A stretch of DNA of 64,000 nucleotides from Nannocystis exedens (GTDB lineage: Bacteria > Myxococcota_A > Polyangia > Nannocystales > Nannocystaceae), in assembly GCF_002343915.1 (NCBI RefSeq), contig NZ_NETK01000001.1:6958001-7022000 (forward strand), in the 5' to 3' direction. Shown here in pieces: positions 49,914 through 59,606 of the stretch. The first letter of the stretch is position 1; each line of letters begins with the position of its first letter. The translations under genes and the position numbers were made by a program. The notes under the pieces are model-generated. The model was given only the letters and a program-made list of their open reading frames with translations, had not been told where the DNA came from and ran no database searches.

Positions 49914-51016
49914 GGAATTCTCAACTGGACGCCGAGGACGGCGCGGAAGGCGGCCGGGTTGGCGCGGAACACCGGTCCGACGCCGTCCAGGACGAACAGG
50001 GGCCGCACGACCGGGACCACCGCGTCGGCGCCGAGAGTGACCGCGACCCCACGCGTGAGCGGGACCGCCAGCTCGGGCCCGACCACCACCGCGAACCACG
50101 GCTGCGCGCGCGTGCGCGCGCCCTCGACCCCGAGGCCGGCGCCGAGCAGCGCGCCGGCCTCCAGGCCGCCGCAGCCAACCAGCTCGAGCCGCGGGCGTAT
50201 GCCGGCGACGCCGCAGGCGCGCAGGGTGGCTGTCCACAAGGACAGGCGAGCCCCGGCCGCCAGCGTCGGGTCGGGCCGGGTCTCGCGCGGCGCCAGGCCG
50301 GCGGCGCCGAGCTCGACGCGGAAGCGCCGGCGCATGACGCCGAGCGCGACGGCGAAGCCGCCGGTGGGCCCGGACAGGCTGCCCTGATCGAACACGCTGG
50401 CGAGGCGCAGCGAGGCCCGCCAGGGATCGGGCGGCGGGGCGGGCGCGGGCGGCGGGGTCGGACCGTCGAGCGGGTCGTCGGCGCGGGCATGGGCGGCGAG
50501 CGGGGCGGCGAGCGGGTCGTCGGCGGCGACCGGGGCGGGCGCGGCCGCCGGAGCCGGGGCGGGCGCGGGCGGCGGGGCGGGCGCGGAGGCCGATTGAAGT
50601 GTGCTTTGATTTATGTCTGAAGGGGCAGGTTCTTCGGGCCATGTCCCATCGGACTCGGGCGGCAGCGCCGGCGGCACGCCGGCGGCCAGGCTCGGGTCGA
50701 CGGCGGTGGCGACGATCTCGGCGGCCGCGTCGGCGAGCACCTGGCAGCGGCGGTCGCGGAGGCTGCGGCGCTCGCTGCCGGCAGGGCTCTGCAGCTCGAG
50801 GTCGAGGCGGAAGCCGCGGGGCTCACGGACGACGCGGGCGCGGGCGCGGACGCGCTCGGCGGGACCGCCGGGGTCGAGCGGCCGGCCGAGCAGCTTGCTG
50901 GTCGCGGCCGCGACTTCCGCGGCCGGAGGGCAGCCCTCGGGGGCCTGCCACTCGAGGTCGAGGCCCGCGGGCGCGAACGCGGCCACGAGGGCGAGGGCGA
51001 GGGGGAGGGCGGGCAC
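49910..51016 (-). CDS. outer-membrane beta-barrel-like protein
   Basis: The signal peptide PALPLALALVAAFAPAG is followed by a periplasmic-type domain (LDLEWQAPEGCPPAAEVAAA). A long Pro/Ala linker and a C-terminal half of alternating amphipathic strands follow (GGFAVALGVMRRRFRVELGA, PWFAVVVGPELAVPLTRGVA), ending in QLRIP. Barrel-like but not assigned to a family. 368 residues. It is first gene of the operon with the sigma factor, to which it is coupled by GTGA overlap. A TGTCC-N4-GGACA palindrome lies inside the coding region near 50230-50247. Confidence 0.65.
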   Translation of the reverse strand: MPALPLALALVAAFAPAGLDLEWQAPEGCPPAAEVAAATSKLLGRPLDPGGPAERVRARARVVREPRGFRLDLELQSPAGSERRSLRDRRCQVLADAAAEIVATAVDPSLAAGVPPALPPESDGTWPEEPAPSDINQSTLQSASAPAPPPAPAPAPAAAPAPVAADDPLAAPLAAHARADDPLDGPTPPPAPAPPPDPWRASLRLASVFDQGSLSGPTGGFAVALGVMRRRFRVELGAAGLAPRETRPDPTLAAGARLSLWTATLRACGVAGIRPRLELVGCGGLEAGALLGAGLGVEGARTRAQPWFAVVVGPELAVPLTRGVAVTLGADAVVPVVRPLFVLDGVGPVFRANPAAFRAVLGVQLRIP

Positions 51017-51217
51017 CAGGGCGGAGAGTAACGAGTCTCGCGGCCGTCTGCACGGCCCGGCGCCGGCGCACGCTCGCCCAGCGGCGGCCTGGTGGCATGG
51101 TCGACGGGACCTCGGGCGGACGTGGACGCGAGCGAGCCGGCTGACGCGGCCGACACCTTGTCTTCGGGTCAGGTCGTCGAGTTTCGACTCGCGTGGCGGT
51201 CTACGCTTGCTTGCGAG

Positions 51218-53284
51218 TCACCCGCGCTCGAGGATCTGGCGGGCGCGGGCGATCGCCTCGGGGGTGCCGGCGAGCGCGAGCACGTCGCCCTGCGCGAGCG
51301 GGGCGTACGGCGCGGGCGAGGTGTCGGGCGTCGAGTGGCGGTGGATCGCCATCACCGTCGCGCCGGAGCGCTGGCGCAGCTGCAGGTCGGCGAGCGTGCG
51401 GCCGATCGCGAAGTCGCCAGGGTCGAGGCGCAGCGGCGCGAGGTCGGGGAAGCCGGGCAGGAGGTCGCGCGCGCCCGGCAGCGATCGGTCCTCGTCCACG
51501 TCGCCGCCCTCGTGGCTCTGCTTGGCCAGCATGGCGACGATGAGCTCGGTGCCGGCGTGCACGTGGCCCTGCAGGTTGGCGAGGCTGCGCCAGCCGTCGT
51601 AGAGAAGGACCAGGGCGATGAGGCCGAGCACCAACAAGATCGTGCTGAGCGGCACGAACGGCTGGGCGATGGCGACCAGCGGGCCGCTGACGGCGAGGCT
51701 GAGCGCGACCTCGAGGGCGACGGTGAGCGCGCGGCGGGGCGCGGCGCCGAGGTCGGGGCCGTCGTCGGCGTGGGCCGGCACGACGATGCGCGCCAGCGTG
51801 CGGGCGACGGCTCGCAGGTGGCGCAGCACGCCGAGGAAGAACAGGCCGACGACGACGAGCGACAGCGTGACCCACACGACGTCGACCAGCGACGGCGGCA
51901 GGTGGAAGCGGTCGGCGAAGAACTTGACCACGTCCCAGTGGATCAGGCTCGAGCCCGCGGCGCTGACGAGGAGCAGCGCCGCGTCGAGCACCAGCAGGAT
52001 CACCGACCTGCGCACCCGGCTCCACACCGTCACCGTGCGCGGCGCAGTGCGGAGCTGCTCGATCCACGACTCGTAGAAGTCGACGAACGTCTGCAGCCGG
52101 CCGGGCGACCACCGCTGCAGCGCGTCGGCCACCCGCTCGGAGCGGCGCACCAGCATGGGCGTGCTGATCTGCGTCAGCAGCGACACGCCGACCACCACCG
52201 GGAACATGCTCTTGTCGAGGATCCCGGCGGCGATGGCGAAGGCGGCGATGATGAACGAGAACTCGCCGTTCTGGGCGCAGCCGAGGCCGGCGCGCACGGC
52301 GTTGGTGAGGCCGTTGCCGGTGAGGAACGCGCCGGTCGACACGCCGACGATCTTGCCGACCAGGACCACGGCGGTCAGCGCGAGCACGAGCGGCCACTGG
52401 GCGCCGATCTCGAGCGGGTCGGACTGCATGCCGACCGACACGAAGAACACCGCGCCGAAGATGTTGCGCAGCGGCAGCACGTGTGGCTCGAGCTTGTGGC
52501 CCTCGCCGGACTCGGACACCAGCATGCCGGCCACGAAGGCGCCGAGGGCGATCGAGTAGCCGGCGGCGGCGGCCAGCGAGGTCATGATGAAGCAGACGGC
52601 GACGCTGGCGATCAGCAGGGTCTCGGGCCGCTCGTGGGCGGCGGCGCGGCGGATGAAGCGCGGGATCACCAGCAGGCCGAGGGCCAGCAGGGCGAGCAAG
52701 AAGGCGATCAGCTGGCCCACGGACCAGGCGAAGTCTCCGGCCGACACGCCGCTGCCGCTGGCGACCGCGGTCAGCAGCGCGAACACGAGGATCGTCAGCA
52801 TGTCGTCGAACACGAGGATGGCGAACGCGAGGTCGACGAAGTCGGCGCGCTGGCGGTGCTCCTCGAACGCCTTGGCGGCGATCATGGTCGACGAGCTCGA
52901 GATGCAGGCGGCGACGAACAGGCTCTGGATCCGGTCCCAGCCGAACAGGCGCGCGCAGCCGAAGCCGAGCGTCATCATCAGCGCGACCTCGAACAGGGCG
53001 GTGAGCCCGGCGGCGGGGCCGATCCGGGCGATCTTCCGCAGGTTGAACTCGAGGCCGATGCTGAACATCAGCATGATGACCCCGAACTCCGACAGGTCGT
53101 GGGTCAGCAGGCCGCTGTCGCGCGCGACCTCGATGCCCGGCACGTACGGGCCGATCAGCACGCCCGCGAGCACGTAGCCGAGGACCGGCGGCTGGTTGAG
53201 CCGCTGCGACAGCATGCTGGTGACCGCCGCGGTCGCCAGGATGACGCTCAGGTCCTGAATGTAATGGACGACGTCGCCGGCCAT
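51218..53284 (-). CDS. Kef/CPA2-type cation:proton antiporter with TrkA-C domain
   Basis: The product has 688 residues from ATG 53284. About a dozen membrane segments make up the CPA2 exchanger (LGYVLAGVLIGPYVPGIEVA, GVIMLMFSIGLEFNLRKIAR, SSSTMIAAKAFEEHRQRADF, AILVFDDMLTILVFALLTAV). A second hydrophobic region and a C-terminal TrkA-C-type domain follow (RTLADLQLRQRSGATVMAIH, PLAQGDVLALAGTPEAIARA). It probably exchanges K+ or Na+ for protons at the inner membrane under ligand control. The long frame on the opposite strand is a shadow. Confidence 0.92.
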   Translation of the reverse strand: MAGDVVHYIQDLSVILATAAVTSMLSQRLNQPPVLGYVLAGVLIGPYVPGIEVARDSGLLTHDLSEFGVIMLMFSIGLEFNLRKIARIGPAAGLTALFEVALMMTLGFGCARLFGWDRIQSLFVAACISSSSTMIAAKAFEEHRQRADFVDLAFAILVFDDMLTILVFALLTAVASGSGVSAGDFAWSVGQLIAFLLALLALGLLVIPRFIRRAAAHERPETLLIASVAVCFIMTSLAAAAGYSIALGAFVAGMLVSESGEGHKLEPHVLPLRNIFGAVFFVSVGMQSDPLEIGAQWPLVLALTAVVLVGKIVGVSTGAFLTGNGLTNAVRAGLGCAQNGEFSFIIAAFAIAAGILDKSMFPVVVGVSLLTQISTPMLVRRSERVADALQRWSPGRLQTFVDFYESWIEQLRTAPRTVTVWSRVRRSVILLVLDAALLLVSAAGSSLIHWDVVKFFADRFHLPPSLVDVVWVTLSLVVVGLFFLGVLRHLRAVARTLARIVVPAHADDGPDLGAAPRRALTVALEVALSLAVSGPLVAIAQPFVPLSTILLVLGLIALVLLYDGWRSLANLQGHVHAGTELIVAMLAKQSHEGGDVDEDRSLPGARDLLPGFPDLAPLRLDPGDFAIGRTLADLQLRQRSGATVMAIHRHSTPDTSPAPYAPLAQGDVLALAGTPEAIARARQILERG

Positions 53285-53544
53285 AAAAGGTGGCGAGGTA
53301 TAGCGCCGCAGGCCCGGCGAGCGCGCCGCCCGGAGCCCGGGGCCCGGCGCCGCGAACCGGCCGCGGCGGCGGCGAGCCGGCCGGACGGGCGCGCAGGCGG
53401 CGGACCTCGCGGCCGCATCGTGCGAGGCGCGTCGCGGGCCCGCCAGGCGACGTCGAGGTCGTCGGGGGCCTGCAGGCCGAAGGGCGCGAGCGCGCAAGCG
53501 GACGAACTTTCACCGGCGAAAGCCATGGTCTAAAGTCGCGGACC
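53285..53544. other. divergent intergenic region
   Basis: Spacer between the antiporter (minus) and the lipoprotein (plus). It is extremely GC-rich, with no gene and no clear promoter consensus. Promoters for both genes should lie here. Confidence 0.35.
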
Positions 53545-54963
53545 ATGCATTGGCTTACCCGCGCTGCTGTCGTGGTCTCCTCGCCGCTCCTCGCCTGTCA
53601 GCCGAGTTCCCCGGGCGGCGACACCGAGACGGCGACGGCGACGACGACGGAGGGCACGACCGCGGGCCCGACCACCGCGGGGCCCACCACCACGGTCGAT
53701 CCGACGGTCGATCCCTCGTTCACCCTCACCACCGTCACCAGCGAGCCGCCCGTGCCGGTGTGCGGCGACGGGATCGTGTCGGGCGACGAGGCGTGCGACG
53801 ACGGCAACCAGGTCGACGACGACTGCTGCACGACCGCCTGTACCAAGGGACAGGCCGAGCCGGGGCAGGTGTGCTGGACGGTGATCGTCGAGGGCACCAA
53901 GAACGGCGAGGACCTCGCCGGCGGCATCGCGGTGGACGAGGCGGGCGAGATCTACATCGCCGCCAGCGTGGTCGACATGGCGGCCGGGCCCGACGCGCTG
54001 ATCCAAAAATTCGACCCCGGAGGGGTCAGCCAGTGGACGCAGCAGTACGACGGCGGAGTCAACGCCGCCGACTCTGCGCTCCGGCTCGCCGCCGAGCCGA
54101 GCGGGTTCATGGTCGCGGTCGGCCGGCAGACGATCGCGCAGGGGCAGCCGGGGCTGTTCTGGCTCAGCAAGTGCACGCCGACCGGACAGCTGGTGTGGCA
54201 GTTCACCGACGACGCGCCGATCGCCGGCGCGGCGGTGGCGATGGCCGGCGACGACCCGGTGGTGGCCGGTACCATCAAGCAGGCCCAGGACACCAACGGC
54301 CTGGTGCGCAAGTACGACGAGAACGGCGCCGAGCTCTGGTCGCGCGTCCACGTCGGCGCGGGCGGCGGGCTCGACAGCCTCAGCGGCGTGACGGTCGACG
54401 GCGCCGGGAATGTCTACGCCGTCGGCCGCGAATCGACCGATACGCAGGGGTTCAACATCCTGATCCTGCAATACGGGCCCGACGGAGCGCCCGGCTGGAT
54501 GGACACGGTCGACGGCGGGATGAGCGGCAACGACTGGGCGCTCGACGTCGCGGTCGACCTCGACGGGGTGGTGTACGTCGCCGGCCGCGTCGAGACGGGA
54601 GGGGGCTTCGCCGACGCCTGGCTGCGCAAGTACGAGGCGACGGGCCAGGTGCTGTGGACGGACACGTTCGCCGGCGAGTTCGGCCAGAGCGACGACGCCA
54701 CCGCGATCGCGGCGGTGGCGGGCGGTGGCTTCGTCGCGGCCGGCGGCACGGCCGTGGGCGAGGACGACGTGGACCTGTGGATCCGCCGCTACGATGCCGA
54801 CGGCGGGGTGATGTGGACCGACGTCGTCGCGGGCATGAACGGCGGGGTCGACGGGGCGACCGACGTGGCGTCCACGCCCGACGGCGGGGTGGTCGTGACC
54901 GGCACCGTGACGGTGGCGCCCGGCCTCAACAGCGACGTGATGGTCCGCAAGTACGGGCCATGA
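53545..54963 (+). CDS. beta-propeller lipoprotein with DUF4215-type Cys repeat
   Basis: The ATG at 53545 opens a signal with lipobox (VVSSPLLAC) and a Thr-rich linker. One Cys repeat follows (CGDGIVSGDEACDDGNQVDD, DCCTTACT), typical of myxobacterial surface proteins. The rest is a propeller-like repeat series (GGIAVDEAGEIYIAASVVDM, GVTVDGAGNVYAVGRESTDT, LDVAVDLDGVVYVAGRVETG) of the SBBP type. 472 residues. It converges with the BON gene at a shared hairpin. Confidence 0.8.
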   Translation: MHWLTRAAVVVSSPLLACQPSSPGGDTETATATTTEGTTAGPTTAGPTTTVDPTVDPSFTLTTVTSEPPVPVCGDGIVSGDEACDDGNQVDDDCCTTACTKGQAEPGQVCWTVIVEGTKNGEDLAGGIAVDEAGEIYIAASVVDMAAGPDALIQKFDPGGVSQWTQQYDGGVNAADSALRLAAEPSGFMVAVGRQTIAQGQPGLFWLSKCTPTGQLVWQFTDDAPIAGAAVAMAGDDPVVAGTIKQAQDTNGLVRKYDENGAELWSRVHVGAGGGLDSLSGVTVDGAGNVYAVGRESTDTQGFNILILQYGPDGAPGWMDTVDGGMSGNDWALDVAVDLDGVVYVAGRVETGGGFADAWLRKYEATGQVLWTDTFAGEFGQSDDATAIAAVAGGGFVAAGGTAVGEDDVDLWIRRYDADGGVMWTDVVAGMNGGVDGATDVASTPDGGVVVTGTVTVAPGLNSDVMVRKYGP

Positions 54964-54973
54964 GCTCAAACTC

Positions 54974-55015
54974 TTTATGATGGGACATGTCCGTTCGGAC
55001 ATGTCTCGTCATAAA
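54974..55015. terminator. bidirectional hairpin between convergent genes
   Basis: A long inverted repeat has outer arms TTTATGA / TCATAAA and inner arms GGACATGTCCG / CGGACATGTC, starting 10 bp after the plus-strand stop and ending just before the minus-strand stop at 55017. It is well placed to end transcription from both sides and includes the local palindrome family. Confidence 0.65.
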
Positions 55016-55016
55016 A

Positions 55017-55859
55017 TCACGACTCGGCCGCGTCCTCGTCGATGTCTTCGAGCGTGGGGGCCTCGGCGTTGAGGTCCTTGGTGTCGAGGTCGACCGCCTC
55101 GTCGGCCGGCGCGGGCGGGGGCCGGTGGGGGTCGGGGACGATGAGCGGGCGCTCGGGCGGAGAGATGCGCTCGCCGGCCGAGGTGTCGCGCGGGCCGGTG
55201 TAGACGTGGCTCCGCAGGTCGCGGCGGTCCATGGCGCGCTGCACCTCGTCCTGCAGCGTGCCTCGGTCGCGCAGGTGCTCGCTGACCCACGCGTCGCGGC
55301 GCGACGGGTGGTCGTCCTTGCGGGTGCTGCGGGGCTTGCTCTCGACGTCGTCGTCGGCGAAGCGCTCGGGCTCCGGCGCGCGGGGAGGCGGGCCGATCCG
55401 CAGCAGGTTGGTGACGTCGCGGACGCCGGCGACCTGGTAGGCGATGTCCTCGATGAGGCGCTTGGTCGCGCGGCGACGGACGTGGCCGCGCAGGAGCACC
55501 TCGCCGCGCTCGACCAGGACCTCGACCTGGGTGGCGTCGATCTCGTCGTGAGCGGTGAGGAGGACGTGGAGATCGTCGCGGATCGACTCGTCCGAGCGAC
55601 GGTAGCCGCGCGGGCCGCGTCCGCTGTGGTCCGGCGGGGTCAGCTCGCTCTCGAGCTCCACGCCGGTATAGTCGAGCTCGGCATACTCCGATTCGTCGAC
55701 GCGTGTGCCGTCGAGCGTGGCGTACGCGCCATAGCCCTGATACGAGGCATCGGCGAGCGGGACTCTGGATTCGGCGAATCCCCCGGGGAATCGCGGCCCC
55801 TGCCCGAAATCGCCTGGATGCCGGAATCCGTCCTCGATTGGTTGTCTGCGCCGGGTCAT
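55017..55859 (-). CDS. BON-domain protein
   Basis: The product has 280 residues. A BON domain lies at about 90-155: SIRDDLHVLLTAHDEIDATQ, VEVLVERGEVLLRGHVRRRA, VAGVRDVTNLLRI. It is flanked by charged disordered stretches (EPERFADDDVESKPRSTRKD). No signal peptide is visible. BON domains are linked to membrane or phospholipid interaction and osmotic stress. It sits next to an OmpA-type gene in the same direction. Confidence 0.85.
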   Translation of the reverse strand: MTRRRQPIEDGFRHPGDFGQGPRFPGGFAESRVPLADASYQGYGAYATLDGTRVDESEYAELDYTGVELESELTPPDHSGRGPRGYRRSDESIRDDLHVLLTAHDEIDATQVEVLVERGEVLLRGHVRRRATKRLIEDIAYQVAGVRDVTNLLRIGPPPRAPEPERFADDDVESKPRSTRKDDHPSRRDAWVSEHLRDRGTLQDEVQRAMDRRDLRSHVYTGPRDTSAGERISPPERPLIVPDPHRPPPAPADEAVDLDTKDLNAEAPTLEDIDEDAAES

Positions 55860-55929
55860 CGGATTTCCTCCGCGCCTCTAGTCTTGTGCATGGCCAGGGC
55901 GCGGGCAAGCGGCGGCGCCCACCGCGACG

Positions 55930-56517
55930 TCAGTCGGTGGGCAGCAAGACGACGTCGACGCGCCGCTCGTAGGGCCAATCACTCGGGGCCTCGGGCGCAG
56001 CGCCGGCCTCGCCGCCGGAGCGGACGACGATGCTCTCCGGGTCGACGCCCTGCGTGGCGAGGAACTCGCGGACCGACTCGGCGCGCGACATGCCGACCTT
56101 GTCGTTGTACTCGTCGCGGTTCGCCGCGGCGTAGCCGCGCAGCTCGACCTTGTGCTCGCGCAGCGGCCCGGTGGTCAGGCACTCGGCGACGCGCCGCAGC
56201 AGGATGTTGTCCTCGGGCTCGGGCGCGGCCGAGTCGAACTCGAAGTAAGCCTCCGGCGCCAGCGGGATCCCGCAGGCCGTGGCGAGCGGGACGTCGATGA
56301 ACACGCCGGTGATCTCGACCCGCCGCTCGCCCGCGGGCTCGGCCTCGACGCCGACCGCCGGCGGCAACGCCTCGCGCTCCTCGGCCTCGACGATCAGCGC
56401 CTCGTCGTCGCGCTCGGCGACGTCGTCTGGGTGCTCGACGGGGCGGTCGGCCGAGGTCTTGTGGCAGCCCGCGACGGCCGCGAGGAGGACACAGAGGGAC
56501 ACGTAAACGGCTCTCAT
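55930..56517 (-). CDS. OmpA-family lipoprotein
   Basis: ATG 56517 and a lipobox (VLLAAVAGC). After an acidic linker the C-terminal 100 residues form an OmpA-like peptidoglycan-binding domain: AYFEFDSAAPEPEDNILLRR, VELRGYAAANRDEYNDKVGM, SRAESVREFLATQGVDPESI. The Arg of SRAESV is in the usual place. The domain is predicted to hold outer membrane and cell wall together. 195 residues. Confidence 0.85.
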   Translation of the reverse strand: MRAVYVSLCVLLAAVAGCHKTSADRPVEHPDDVAERDDEALIVEAEEREALPPAVGVEAEPAGERRVEITGVFIDVPLATACGIPLAPEAYFEFDSAAPEPEDNILLRRVAECLTTGPLREHKVELRGYAAANRDEYNDKVGMSRAESVREFLATQGVDPESIVVRSGGEAGAAPEAPSDWPYERRVDVVLLPTD

Positions 56518-56817
56518 GGCCCCGCAGGATTGGCGAGCGCCCGCCGCCGTCAAGCCCGGGCGTGCTGATCCGCGGCGACGGGCCGCGCCCGCCCCGACGC
56601 GCGGCCGCCCGCCCGCCGCGGCTGCGCGTCGCGCGGCAGGATGCGGGTGTCCCTCGGGACATGTCCTCGGGTGAGGCGAGGCCGTCCGCCCGCTTCCAGG
56701 GCCGCACCGGGCGTGGATGATCGACGGGACATGTCCTTGGAGGCATGCCCGGGCCGAGGAGCGAATGTCTGGTCGGACATGTCCTGCGCAGCATGTCCTA
56801 TGGAACGATTGATCGTG
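56518..56817. other. intergenic region rich in GGACATGTCC palindromes
   Basis: No gene. Within 170 bp there are at least four words of the GGGACATGTCC or CGGACATGTCC type (56656, 56730, 56784 and neighbours), several paired as hairpins. This is the densest cluster of the motif in the window. Confidence 0.55.
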
Positions 56818-58002
56818 TCAGTACGCGACCCCGATCGCGCCGGCCTGGCGGCGCAGGGTGTCGGTGACGGTGGCGTCGAAGCCGTCGCCGGCGCCGGCGG
56901 CCCGCTCGGCGTCGCGGAGATAGGCGTCGCGCTGGGCCGAGAGCTCGCGGATCTGCTCGTTCACGGCGGACCGCTTGTGGCGCATGTCGGCGACGTGCGC
57001 GGCCTGCTGGGCGGGGGTCATCGCCTGCATGACGTCGGGCAGCCGGTCGGTCGGGATGTCGGCGAGCGCCTGGCCGCCGTCGAGCGCGCCGATCAGGTCC
57101 TCGCTGTTCATGCGCTCGACCTTGGCGCTGTAGCTCGCGGCCTCGGCGGCGGCGCTGGCCGACATGGCCATGCGGTTGCCGAGCTTGACCTGCGCGCTCA
57201 GCTTGTCGCCGCGGCTGCCCCAGGTCAGCACGGTGGCCGAGAGCTCGTTGTTGAGCGCCTGCAGGCGGTCGTCGAACGGGGTCGAGACGGCGACGACCCC
57301 GCCGTTCTGGGCGATCTGGCTGTACTCGCCCCGGGTCGCGCCAGCGATCGCCCGCCAGGCGGCCTCGGCCTCGGGCGAGGCGCCGCACTGCACGGTGTTG
57401 ATGAGGATCCCGCGCTGCGCGGCCAGCCTGGCCAGCTCGGCGGTGGTGGGCGAGTCCTGGTAATCGTCGTGCGGCGGGGCGTCGCCGACCAGGAACACGA
57501 GCTTCAGGACCTTGTCGCCGGCGCTCCACTGCATGCGGTCGAGCGCGTCCTCGAGGCCGCGGCCGACGTGCTCGGGGTGGTCGCCGCCGCCGCCGACCTC
57601 GTAGCCGAGCAGCTCGGCGTAGACGGCGTCCATGTCGGCGGAGAAGTCGAAGCGCTTCGTGACGTATTCGTCACCGAGGTCGCGGTAGGCGACGAGGCCG
57701 ATCCGCAGGTCGGGTCGCGGCTCGCCCGAGGCGAGGCGGTTGGCGATCGCCCAGATCTTCTGCTTCGCGCCCTCGATGAGCCCCGACATGCTGCCGGTGG
57801 TGTCGAGGACGAACACGACGTCGATGCGGGGGCGCGCGGCCGCGGGTGTCTGCGCCGGGGTCGCGACCGCCAGCGGGGCCGACGCGACCTCGGGCGCCGG
57901 GACGACCTCGGCGGGGCTGCGGAGCGTGGGGTGAATCGCCAGGGCGAGGCAGCAGACGGCGATGGCGCTGGCGGCGAGGACTTCCATGGGGCGGTGGCGC
58001 AT
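56818..58002 (-). CDS. von Willebrand factor A domain protein
   Basis: ATG 58002. One N-terminal membrane segment or signal (LAASAIAVCCLALAIHP) is followed by an Ala/Pro linker and a vWA domain with intact MIDAS (VVFVLDTTGSMSGLIEGAKQ), LRIGLVAYRDLGDEYVTKRF and KLVFLVGDAPPHDDY. The helical C-terminal part ends LRRQAGAIGVAY. 394 residues, likely periplasmic and membrane-anchored. It is divergent from the cyclase gene. Partners are unknown. Confidence 0.85.
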   Translation of the reverse strand: MRHRPMEVLAASAIAVCCLALAIHPTLRSPAEVVPAPEVASAPLAVATPAQTPAAARPRIDVVFVLDTTGSMSGLIEGAKQKIWAIANRLASGEPRPDLRIGLVAYRDLGDEYVTKRFDFSADMDAVYAELLGYEVGGGGDHPEHVGRGLEDALDRMQWSAGDKVLKLVFLVGDAPPHDDYQDSPTTAELARLAAQRGILINTVQCGASPEAEAAWRAIAGATRGEYSQIAQNGGVVAVSTPFDDRLQALNNELSATVLTWGSRGDKLSAQVKLGNRMAMSASAAAEAASYSAKVERMNSEDLIGALDGGQALADIPTDRLPDVMQAMTPAQQAAHVADMRHKRSAVNEQIRELSAQRDAYLRDAERAAGAGDGFDATVTDTLRRQAGAIGVAY

Positions 58003-58145
58003 GCCTGCACCCTACGCGCGAGGCAGCGAGCTCGCCGGCGACGACGTGGGCTTTTACACAACCTTGACCGGAGCCCGGGCGGATGCGCGAGCGAAGACGT
58101 TCGCTCGCGCGGCGGACCGTCGGCGTATCATCCGCCACGACGACG

Positions 58146-59552
58146 ATGTTCTGGTCCCGAGTCGGCAGGCGGCAGAAGAGCGCGATGGCCTCGGCGATCG
58201 GCCGGGAGCAGGAACAAGCCGTCCGCCGGGTCAACGCGATCCGCTTCGTCGGCGCCAGCGGCCTGCTCGCGCTGTACACGGTGCTCGACCTGCTGCTGCA
58301 TCAGGCGGAGTGGGGCGCGGGCGGGGTGTGGATCGTGGCCGGTTACTGGGGCGCGGCGGGGGTGCTCTACGCCGCCGGCCGACGCCTCGGCGCGCGCGCG
58401 TCGCTGCTCGGCATGGCGATCGCGCTGGTCGACGTGCCGTTCATCTTCATCCTGCTCTACAGCACGATGGGCACCGGCTCGGCGGCGGGCACGGCCGGGT
58501 TCGCGGTCGGGGTGTTCGCGCTGTTCATCATCCTGTCGGCGATCACGCTGCAGCGGCCGCTGGTGGTCGCGTGCGCGGTGGTCGGCAGCGCGCTCGAGAT
58601 CGTGCTGCAGGTGACGGCCGGGGTGACGGTGGGGGCGATGGTGGCGACCGTGCTGCTGCTGTCGCTGGTGGCGGCGACCTGCGCCTACCTGATGGGCCGG
58701 TTCCGGTTCTTGATCGAGACGACGGCGCGCGACCAGCTGCGCCTCGATCGCATGGGCCGCTACTTCTCGCCGGCGGTCGCGGAGCTGCTCAGCCAGGCCC
58801 GCGAGCAGCAGGCGCTCGGCGAGTCGCGCGAGCTGACGGTGCTGTTCAGCGACATCCGCGGGTTCACGACCCTGGCGGAGTCGATGCCGAGCGAGGCGGT
58901 GGTCCGCCTGCTCAACGATTATTTGACCTGTATGGTCGACGTGATCTTCGCCGCCGGCGGGACGCTCGACAAATTCATGGGCGACGGGATCATGGCGTAC
59001 TTCGGCGCGCCCATCGAGCAGGCCGATCACGCCGACCGGGCGATGTGGTGCGCGCTTCACATGCAAGAGGCGCTGCACCGCTTCAACGTCAGCCGCGAGA
59101 GCTCGGGGGTGCCGCCGCTGAAGATCGGGGTCGGGCTGCACAGCGGGCGCGTGATCGTCGGCGACATCGGTTCGCCCCGCCGCCGCGAGTACACGGCGAT
59201 CGGCGACGTGGTCAACGTGGCGTCGCGGCTCGAGGCGCTGACGAAGCAGCTGGCGAGCCCGATCGTGGTGTCGGAGACGACGCGCTCGCGGATCCGCGGG
59301 CCCGTGAGCTTCGTGCAAGCGCCGGAGGTGCCGATCCGCGGGCGCAGCGGGCCGCTCACCGTGTTCTTGCCGGTGTTCGATCCGTCGGCGGGCGCGCTCG
59401 AGGGGATCTGGCTGCGCGACCACGAGAGCATCGTGGCGCTGGCCCAGGCGGCCGATTCGTCGGTGGTCGGCGAGACGCTCCAGAGCGTGCGCGCGGGGGA
59501 CTCGAACCCCTGGCTGGCGAAGAAGCCGGTCGCGGCGACGGCGGGGCGCTAG
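58146..59552 (+). CDS. membrane class III adenylate/guanylate cyclase
   Basis: ATG 58146 gives 468 residues; 58185 is an alternative. About six membrane helices (FVGASGLLALYTVLDLLL, ALVDVPFIFILLYSTMGTGS, MVATVLLLSLVAATCAYLMG) precede a cyclase domain. The domain has metal-binding ELTVLFSDIRGFTTLAESMP, LDKFMGDGIMAYFGAP, and the late Asp/Asn/Arg region REYTAIGDVVNVASRLEALT, all present. It makes cAMP or cGMP in response to an unknown membrane signal. The substrate-specifying residues cannot be judged with certainty by eye. Confidence 0.9.
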   Translation: MFWSRVGRRQKSAMASAIGREQEQAVRRVNAIRFVGASGLLALYTVLDLLLHQAEWGAGGVWIVAGYWGAAGVLYAAGRRLGARASLLGMAIALVDVPFIFILLYSTMGTGSAAGTAGFAVGVFALFIILSAITLQRPLVVACAVVGSALEIVLQVTAGVTVGAMVATVLLLSLVAATCAYLMGRFRFLIETTARDQLRLDRMGRYFSPAVAELLSQAREQQALGESRELTVLFSDIRGFTTLAESMPSEAVVRLLNDYLTCMVDVIFAAGGTLDKFMGDGIMAYFGAPIEQADHADRAMWCALHMQEALHRFNVSRESSGVPPLKIGVGLHSGRVIVGDIGSPRRREYTAIGDVVNVASRLEALTKQLASPIVVSETTRSRIRGPVSFVQAPEVPIRGRSGPLTVFLPVFDPSAGALEGIWLRDHESIVALAQAADSSVVGETLQSVRAGDSNPWLAKKPVAATAGR

Positions 59553-59606
59553 GACCCGTGAAATGGGGATTGCCGGATCGCGCGACGGAGACGCGGGTTC
59601 GCTGGT

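Noticed and set aside
51092..53533. 813-codon open frame on the plus strand across the antiporter gene
   Set aside because: It is the GC-rich antisense shadow of the Kef-type gene; the composition is Asp/Arg/His-rich without motifs, while the minus strand has a clear membrane transporter.
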